A stretch of 64,000 nucleotides of DNA from Psococerastis gibbosa (taxonomy: Eukaryota; Arthropoda; Insecta; Psocodea; Psocidae): the NCBI GenBank assembly GCA_963971405.1, contig OZ020484.1, positions 28,480,770-28,544,769 of the forward strand, written 5' to 3'. Positions 57,856 to 64,000 of this stretch are shown one piece after another (the stretch's first letter is position 1; every line of letters begins with the position of its first letter). The notes below the pieces were generated by a model, which saw only the letters and a program-made list of their open reading frames with translations, had not been told where the DNA came from and searched no databases. Position numbers and translations under genes: made by a program.

Positions 57856-58002
57856 TAGGTGCCCATTCCACATACGTACAACGTCAATGAAAATTATGAA
57901 ATTGAAGGTGGTAGCAGACATTAAAGACATACTAAAAATTCTGCTACCACCTTCAATTTCATAATTTTCATTGACGTTGTACGTATGTGGAATGGGCGCC
58001 TA
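57856..58002. mobile_element. Family E short fold-back element, copy 4
   Basis: A hairpin of about 147 bp: TAGGTGCCCATTCCACATAC on the left, GTATGTGGAATGGGCGCCTA on the right, with GGTGGTAGCAGACA and its inverse at the centre. The arms match almost perfectly over 60 bp. Confidence 0.85.
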
Positions 58003-58099
58003 CAACATACGGCAATATTTGTCCTTGTGGGGAGAATTTAACAAAGGGTTAGTTGGTCTTGTGTTAAAAGTCATTAGAGGCATGAGCCTCATAGTTATC

Positions 58100-58220
58100 G
58101 AACAATTAGGGCGGAGCCCATAGTCAGTTGAAGGGGGCGATGATGATGAGAGTAGCACTCACTCCCGAGTCCCGAAACGTCGCTCCCTTCGCCTGACAAT
58201 GGGCTCCGCCCTAATTGTTC
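58100..58220. mobile_element. Family H MITE
   Basis: Left GAACAATTAGGGCGGAGCCC and ATAGTCAG, right CTGACAAT and GGGCTCCGCCCTAATTGTTC: 28-bp inverted termini with two mismatches. It is 121 bp and single copy here. Confidence 0.82.
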
Positions 58221-58595
58221 AATTAATCTTAATTAATTTTAACGCTGCAGGCATTATAAGTCCAACTAACCATTTTTTAAATAGTATTACACCATTGCCA
58301 TTAACTTTTACCAATAGGAAGAATGCAGAGTTGCACGCAATCGTCGACATGAAAAAAATAAAGTAAGAATTTTAATTCGTTTGGCTAATAACTCTCAAGA
58401 TTAACTAAAATTTCAGAGGCGTCAGCCCAGCAAGAACTTATAAGCTTATGATGTACACTGGACCTTCACTACACAATTTTTATTTTAGAGAGCAAATTTA
58501 TATAGGCGCATGTGACGATCTGTTGTAGACTAATACAATGAATAATCTTTGCCCTTTATTCAACCAATCGTACATCCCTAATAACGTTCATAAAA

Positions 58596-59501
58596 TTAAT
58601 CGCATTTATGTTTTTTCAAGAATCGAAAATTAGTAAATTGTCTCTCACATAATAAACAATTAAAATCCTTGTTTGGGGAATGCGTCTGCATGTGTTCACG
58701 GAGATTTTCCCTGCGGCCAAACTCCTTTTGGCACACTTCGCACCGAAATGGCTTTAATTTCAAATGCTGACTGTTAATATGGCGGCGCAGCGAGTTGGGT
58801 GTCTTCAATTTCAGGAAGCAATAGTCACAACTGAACTTCTTTTCAGTATTGTGTGTAGCAATATGTTTATTCAGTTCGCTTTTCCCGTTAAACCCCTTTC
58901 CGCACATGTGACAGACATGGTTTCGTTCGTTCAAATGTCTTTTCACGTGGAGTTTTAAATTGCCCACCGTTACATGGCCTTTCCCACAAACGTGGCAGAA
59001 GAACATCTTGACACCGGCATGAAATTTCAGGTGCACGCGAAGATTCGAAGCCGATGAGAATGTCTTTTCGCACTGTGGACATTCCACAGGCCGTTCTCGC
59101 GTATGAACCTTCTCGTGATCATCCAAATTACTTCGTGACGCAAGGTATTTCCCGCAAAATTGACACTTATACTTAGTGAGACCAAGATGAATGTTTTTGT
59201 GTGTGTGATACGTGAGAACGGTGGAAAACGATTTATTACAAAGTTCACAGGGTATCGGTGGAGGATGTCGTTCAAGCTCATGCCTGTTGCGAGTTGTGAC
59301 ATTTTTGAGATACTTAAGACAGACGCGACATCGGTGAACTTTGCCATCTTTAGTCGGCACAGGATCGTCATAAGTGACGTCAGTGTAGTTTAACTTTCTT
59401 TTTTTCTTGCCACTGCCAGCCTCCGTGGCCTCACTCATGTCCTCCTCAAACTGCCAACAACTGTCTGTAACCGCTGTCTCCCGTCCGCAACTGATTTCTG
59501 T
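58596..59501 (-). CDS. C2H2 zinc-finger protein B, terminal exon
   Basis: From a TATATTTCAG acceptor (phase 0, at 59502-59503) the frame is open for 301 codons to the stop; an in-frame ATG at 59570 would give 324 aa if unspliced. An acidic start (EEDMSEATEAG) and a basic KKKRKL are followed by nine fingers with heads CRVC, CELC, CQFC, CPQC, CHVC, CHMC, CDYC, CEVC and CLLC. The last is C2HC type, ending HKC. A conserved HINSQHLKLKPF links fingers 7 and 8. Likely nuclear DNA-binding. It shares finger order, this linker and the C2HC last finger with gene C, so the two are paralogues. Confidence 0.87.
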   Translation of the reverse strand, partial: TEISCGRETAVTDSCWQFEEDMSEATEAGSGKKKRKLNYTDVTYDDPVPTKDGKVHRCRVCLKYLKNVTTRNRHELERHPPPIPCELCNKSFSTVLTYHTHKNIHLGLTKYKCQFCGKYLASRSNLDDHEKVHTRERPVECPQCEKTFSSASNLRVHLKFHAGVKMFFCHVCGKGHVTVGNLKLHVKRHLNERNHVCHMCGKGFNGKSELNKHIATHNTEKKFSCDYCFLKLKTPNSLRRHINSQHLKLKPFRCEVCQKEFGRRENLREHMQTHSPNKDFNCLLCERQFTNFRFLKKHKCD

Positions 59502-59716
59502 CTGAAATATAAAAGGGCGATCCATTTTATTCGTCACACTCTTCACTGATTTTAGGTAGGTAGGTTTCATAGGAAGTATTTACCTATTGCTTCGAAACTC
59601 CTGAGAAACATCTTCACCTTGATATTTCTTGACGCCCAGTTTACAACCTTTATTAAAACGTTTATAATTATTCGGGATAAGATTAGAAGAATGTCTGTGA
59701 GTAGTTTATACTGTAT

Positions 59717-59953
59717 ATGCAGTATGGAATCGAAATCTTGTCCATGTATTACACGCATTGTGAGGTTTTGAAAAAGCAAATTCTGAAATGTAAGATCTGC
59801 CATTTATTTACTCCAACATCAGTCAATGCCATTTTCCTAAATATAATTAAAAACGGCTTAAAAAAGAGAACAAGTGCACTGTGCACAGACGAATTTTTTA
59901 ACAAAATTGTAGAAATACTGTGTGTTTGCTGTCGTTCAAACGACAATCACTAG
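59717..59953 (+). CDS. Short hypothetical protein with CxxC motifs
   Basis: A 78-codon frame from ATG to TAG. It has CKIC (24-27), a lone cysteine at about 57, and CVCC near the C-terminus, with basic helical-looking sequence between. It starts about 215 bp from the zinc-finger B exon, on the opposite strand. Composition is protein-like, but there is no splice, family or expression evidence, and chance is possible. Confidence 0.2.
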   Translation: MQYGIEILSMYYTHCEVLKKQILKCKICHLFTPTSVNAIFLNIIKNGLKKRTSALCTDEFFNKIVEILCVCCRSNDNH

Positions 59954-60919
59954 GACCCATTAAGGAGCGCTTGCAAAACTTATTCATAGCCGGACATAGA
60001 CTTTCTTCGAACTCAAAGGACATAAAATATTATATGCAGCTATAGATTATGCATACTTTTAACAGCAGAATTTTACAGTAGTATACTGCGGGGAAAAATA
60101 TAAAGAGCCTTGTAAAATATAATCAGTCAGTTATTTTAATACTAAAAACATAATATAAAGACATTAATACAGAAGATACAGCGGAATGACTATTACAATT
60201 TTCAGTACATAATATTATACTGCATTATTGTAAACACTATTCGACAGTACAGTACAACAAAGGTATATAGACGAAGTTTAAACATTTAAGCCGATATCGG
60301 CAGTGGTATAGTGGAACAATGCGGAAATGTATATATGTAATGAAGGAACATGCCTCGCGCGCTGTGCTTGTTGATATAGTGTATAGTCATGCTAGGATTC
60401 AAAATCAACAAATGATTTCTCATCCAATTATAAACCATTAAAACTTAACCGGCCCATCCATCACCAGTCAAAAAATATAATAAATAAAATCTGTTTTACG
60501 CAAATTGGTAGGTTGCGCTTTCCCGACTTGAACGATGGATTTAGAGAACTTCAGTGTTTGAAGTGGTGTCCTAAATTCATTGATTTATTTTATGATTGAC
60601 AATTACTTTCTCGATTAAACAAATTCAGTAGGGTTCAATTCATCATACTAAATACCAGATAGTGAATCCCCCTTTCATTATTGGATTTTATGCTAAAAAA
60701 ACTTGGTAGATTTTATACCTCGAAATCATTACAAATAATAATTTTTCTGGGCTTATTTCAATCATCACCAATATATTTTAAGCTTTTTGTTATACTTCAA
60801 GAAAGACCAGAAACTGGCACACACTTCAAAGTACACAACTCAATATTCACATTCAGGGCAGTTCCGACCATTCTACTGATAATTTTCCTGTCCATTGTCG
60901 TCCAGTCAGACGGATAGTC

Positions 60920-61148
60920 AGTGTTAGGCTGAGAAGCCCTAGGCAAGGGAGCAAATGGGCTGGAGGAAACCCCCAGTCTACTTCAGCACATTTATGTCGC
61001 AGATGTACAGATTCCCCTGAATACCTACAACCTAGAAATCTTCCGAAGTGTATTCAGAAATGGACTTTTATTTGCACTAACCAATCACCATTCGTTTCCA
61101 TGACAAATTTCTCAGCGCGCCTCCCGCGTAGCGATCGTCCGTGTGAAA
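60920..61148. mobile_element. Family D MITE, copy 5
   Basis: Contains GGAGCAAATGGGCTGG, CCCAGTCTACTTCAGCA and a right end GATCGTCCGTGTGAAATCGG. The left terminus is diverged. Confidence 0.6.
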
Positions 61149-62309
61149 TCGGTAAATTGTTTTGCAATGTTTCAAAGCTGGACTTCATATGACTTTCAAC
61201 CCACCGAGCAATATTACATTAATAACAAATTCTCTTTCTCATACAAAAACACTCTACGTACATGGGACAACGAGACACACATTTTACAGAAAGCACAAAT
61301 TAAACTTAATTTTTGAATTTCAGTGGCACTTGAAATACAGTATAAGTAAATCTTTTACATAAAAACTATACATTTATTGGCACTATGCAATACGCATTAT
61401 TATTACGTTTAAGCAATTTAAAATACTAGCCCGGTCAACAATAATATTATTTACATTCGTTTGCAGTCATTCAGGTAGTGACCATAGACCAATTTTCAGC
61501 AAGCAGTCCAGTTGCCAAATCAAAAAGCGGAGTCAGTTAGAGGCCAGCAGTAAAGTAAATGGATGGTAATACAAGTTTCCGGGATTACGGTACGTTCCAG
61601 GTGTAATGGGTTCAAGTTCATTGCGGTCCATCATGCTTTATTGTTTATTAGGCCTACCGTTTTATTATTTGAATAAGAAGCGTTAAAATAGTAAAACTAC
61701 CTAAATAATATATAACGCAGTGTGCACGTGCCGTTGTAGATCTTTTTTATTTTTTGTAGCCACCACCAGTCACTTATGCAATAAGAAACCATTTCTCCAT
61801 CTGCGAAACCTCTAAATCACATTCCCACTGCTGATAAATTAATGAACAGCTTTGGTCAACACTATTTACCAAGTTCAGCGAAGTGCTTTCTTTTGCAGTT
61901 AAAGAAAAGTTCACCAAGTAAAAAACCCATACTAATGTATCAACAAGAACAATAGGACGTAAGACTGTTGGCATAGAGAAACGACAAAATTACGTGTATT
62001 GCTACTGCAATGTTGATGGTCCCATTTCATCATGAAAATAAAATCTATGAAGAATAGTTACGTGAACTTACAAACAGCGCTAGCGTAAGCATTGCCCTTA
62101 TAGTGCGGGTGATTTAATTGTCTTTTAACTTACTATTTTTTTCTATGGAAGACTCATTTAAGTTACGGGGAACATACAATAGTATATATAGCATTATTGA
62201 ATTAAAATAAAATAATGTCAAAATAGTTCTGTTATAAGGCCTTCTCTAATCTTACAATAAATAATTTTCTATAAATAAGAAAAAAAGGATGAAGCCACAT
62301 GTAAAATGA

Positions 62310-63491
62310 TCATTGCAAGACGTCCATTCTACATTCGCAGTCATGCTGACGCAGTCTACTCCGGTTATGGAATGTCTGACCACACCGATGGCACTCCATC
62401 TTTTTCGGTATACCAAGATGCTGCGTCTCCATGTGCTCGCGAAGGTACAAACTCCTTGTGAATGTCTTATGACAGTACTGACAAAGGAAAGGTCTTAGTT
62501 TCAGGTGAATGCAATTAATATGCTTACGAAGCAGCGTAGTTTCGCGGAATCGAGCCTCGCAGTGGGGACACTGATGGGGCTTACTGTCAGTATGCGTTTT
62601 GAAATGTTTTTTAAGATACAGCTTAAAAGGAAACGCTTTTCCACATACTTGGCAGATGAAGTCATTGGTCTTCTGCGTGTGATGTCTACTGATGTGAACA
62701 GTCAAATTAGTTTTCATAATAAACTTTCGTCCACAAAACTGGCACACATATTGATTGGTCTGACTATGAATGTTTTCGTGAACTCTCAGGTACTTTTTAT
62801 CAAGAAACTTTTTACCGCAAAATGAACACGGCAAAGCCTCCAGGTTACTATGTTTTCGTTGTTCGTGATATTTCAGACTTCTCAGCGATGTAAATGTTGT
62901 TTGACATTGTGAGCATTCTATGCTTCCACTGAAATGATGACTTTTCATATGCTGCCTAAGTATTTCCGAGTTTTTATAGACTTTATCGCATAATGTACAC
63001 GCGCTAGGAACAGCTGGTCGAATCCGGAAACGCCTTTTAAGCGACAGCAACTCTCTTGAAGTCTGCGTCCTTTTGTTTTTTGTACTCTTCTCTTCTAACG
63101 TAGGGTCAGCGGAAATATTCAAAAAGTTCTCCACATTAAAAAATTCACTCAACTCAAAATCATCATCCATACTAGTCTGCGCCTGTATAGTCCTACAGAA
63201 CTTTTCAGTCACACACGATTCTCCTTTAAGAACTGAATTTTTTACTTTTCTTCTAACCTTTACCCGTCTTTTTAACATTTTTTCTTTCATTAACTTCTCT
63301 TTGTGAGCCCACAGACTCAAGTTTTCGTCCGTCGAAGAGGAATCGTCTCCGTTTTCAGTAACTTCAGGCAACTCTATTCCGTTTTCCTTGAGCTGCTCTC
63401 GTAGCGCCTCAAGAGGTTTAGTATCAGATTCTGATTCCTCGCTTCCCAATAATTGGTCAAGGTTAGTTTGATGGATAACCTCAAATGTCCT
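62310..63491 (-). CDS. C2H2 zinc-finger protein C, terminal exon
   Basis: Open from a TCCTTTCAG acceptor (phase 0, 63492-63493) for 393 codons. There is no ATG near the start of the frame, so coding must begin in an upstream exon, probably outside the window. The N-terminal half is acidic (TFEVIHQTNLD, ENGDDSSSTDE), then strongly basic (MLKRRVKVRRKVK). Eight fingers follow, with heads CTLC, CSQC, CSFC, CQFC, CQVC, CPHC, CQYC and CHRC; the last is C2HC-like. HINCIHLKLRPF matches HINSQHLKLKPF of gene B at the same finger junction. Likely a nuclear DNA-binding regulator, target unknown. Confidence 0.88.
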   Translation of the reverse strand, partial: RTFEVIHQTNLDQLLGSEESESDTKPLEALREQLKENGIELPEVTENGDDSSSTDENLSLWAHKEKLMKEKMLKRRVKVRRKVKNSVLKGESCVTEKFCRTIQAQTSMDDDFELSEFFNVENFLNISADPTLEEKSTKNKRTQTSRELLSLKRRFRIRPAVPSACTLCDKVYKNSEILRQHMKSHHFSGSIECSQCQTTFTSLRSLKYHEQRKHSNLEALPCSFCGKKFLDKKYLRVHENIHSQTNQYVCQFCGRKFIMKTNLTVHISRHHTQKTNDFICQVCGKAFPFKLYLKKHFKTHTDSKPHQCPHCEARFRETTLLRKHINCIHLKLRPFLCQYCHKTFTRSLYLREHMETQHLGIPKKMECHRCGQTFHNRSRLRQHDCECRMDVLQ

Positions 63492-63493
63492 CT

Positions 63494-64000
63494 GAAAGGA
63501 AAAGATGTCTGTACTGTTGATTGGTTTTGTATTATCTTGTCCACTCGAAGTTAAGGAAGAACAACTTTAGATGACCGTAACATGGAGACTGAATATAAAT
63601 CCCCATAGTTTTTGACAAACGCGATACATCAATTTAATAATAAAAACTTGTGAGGCATTGCACAAAATATTCTTGGTCAGCCATACAACAATTAGCCAAG
63701 TAAAGTATTAATTCGCCAGAAAACATTAAACTTAAATTATCTATTCAATTATATAATTTTAAATTGATAATTTCTCATTTTCGGGCTCCCTATTATTTAC
63801 AGAAAATTTATGTTAATATCTATCATATAATATGTATCAATATAATATTCGTCAAGGTTTGGGGTACTCGGTTACGGAAGTAAGGGACATCATCGGTCCT
63901 GCAATGCCTTACAAGGGAGTTGGAGGAACTAAGTTTGTGCTGTACCTCGGCCTGATATTGGCTTAGCCAAGTGGCCGTAAAAAAAAAATAGATATATATA
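63494..64000. other. Upstream of zinc-finger gene C
   Basis: AT-rich intron or flank. 63850-63975 is more GC-rich and resembles repeat sequence, but I cannot name it. Confidence 0.4.

Larger units (their letters stand above)
56527..58595. other. Intergenic between zinc-finger genes A and B
   Basis: Contains a family D MITE, a short fold-back element and the family H MITE (listed separately). 56530-57430 is unassigned and should hold any upstream exon of gene A. A GC-rich patch at 57290-57350 has no open frame. Confidence 0.45.
59571..62309. other. Intergenic between zinc-finger genes B and C
   Basis: AT-rich. It contains a family D MITE and a weak short ORF (listed). Upstream exons of gene B are expected here, but I could not identify any with confidence. 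Confidence 0.45.

Noticed and set aside
58764-59393. Plus-strand and out-of-frame ORFs across the zinc-finger B exon
   Set aside because: Shadows of the repeated finger coding pattern.

Overview
This window is nuclear DNA of an animal with introns, most likely an arthropod and probably an insect. The basis is AT-rich sequence, GT-AG introns from about 100 bp to nearly 5 kb, insect-like versions of conserved metazoan proteins, a tandem set of C2H2 zinc-finger genes, and a heavy load of non-LTR retrotransposons, tRNA-derived SINEs and short hairpin or MITE elements. A hemipteran-type genome would fit, but the sequence alone does not settle the order. No bacterial operon, CRISPR array, rRNA gene or convincing tRNA gene is seen.

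I rebuilt five conserved genes exon by exon. All visible splice phases agree and every coding total divides by three. From left to right they are: the 3' part of an ORP5/8-type oxysterol-binding-protein gene (+, 1597-5112, ends in a tail anchor); a complete 11-exon SLC5-family sodium/solute symporter (-, 8740-17782, 635 aa); a complete five-exon SDF4/Cab45 EF-hand protein with a C-terminal HDEF (+, 28568-35148); a complete nine-exon PRPF38B splicing factor with an RS-like tail (-, 37983-47448, 321 aa); and a complete four-exon Mediator subunit MED18 (+, 47719-54150, 224 aa). PRPF38B and MED18 are head to head with 270 bp between start codons, so they probably share a promoter region. The right end (55-63.5 kb) carries three C2H2 zinc-finger genes on the minus strand. 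Each is read from one large 3' exon that opens in phase 0 behind a good acceptor, and the second and third are clear paralogues.

The rest is mostly repeats: at least six copies of a roughly 800 bp element with inverted termini and an internal GTCT microsatellite; a family of near-perfect hairpin fold-back elements; several MITE families, one lying 12 bp from the SLC5 stop codon; three copies of one SINE; fragments of several LINE lineages; and a GC-boxed satellite of about 125 bp. An APE-type LINE with an uninterrupted 913-aa ORF is inserted into that satellite inside MED18 intron 1, between matching 14-15 bp target-site duplications.

The genes do not form a pathway: they cover ER-plasma-membrane lipid transfer, solute uptake, secretory calcium binding, splicing, transcription and DNA binding. 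The points most worth following are the fold-back family, the NAGNAG acceptor that changes an EF-hand loop length in SDF4, the satellite/LINE insertion, and the divergent PRPF38B/MED18 promoter. I did not find a clear new multi-gene system.
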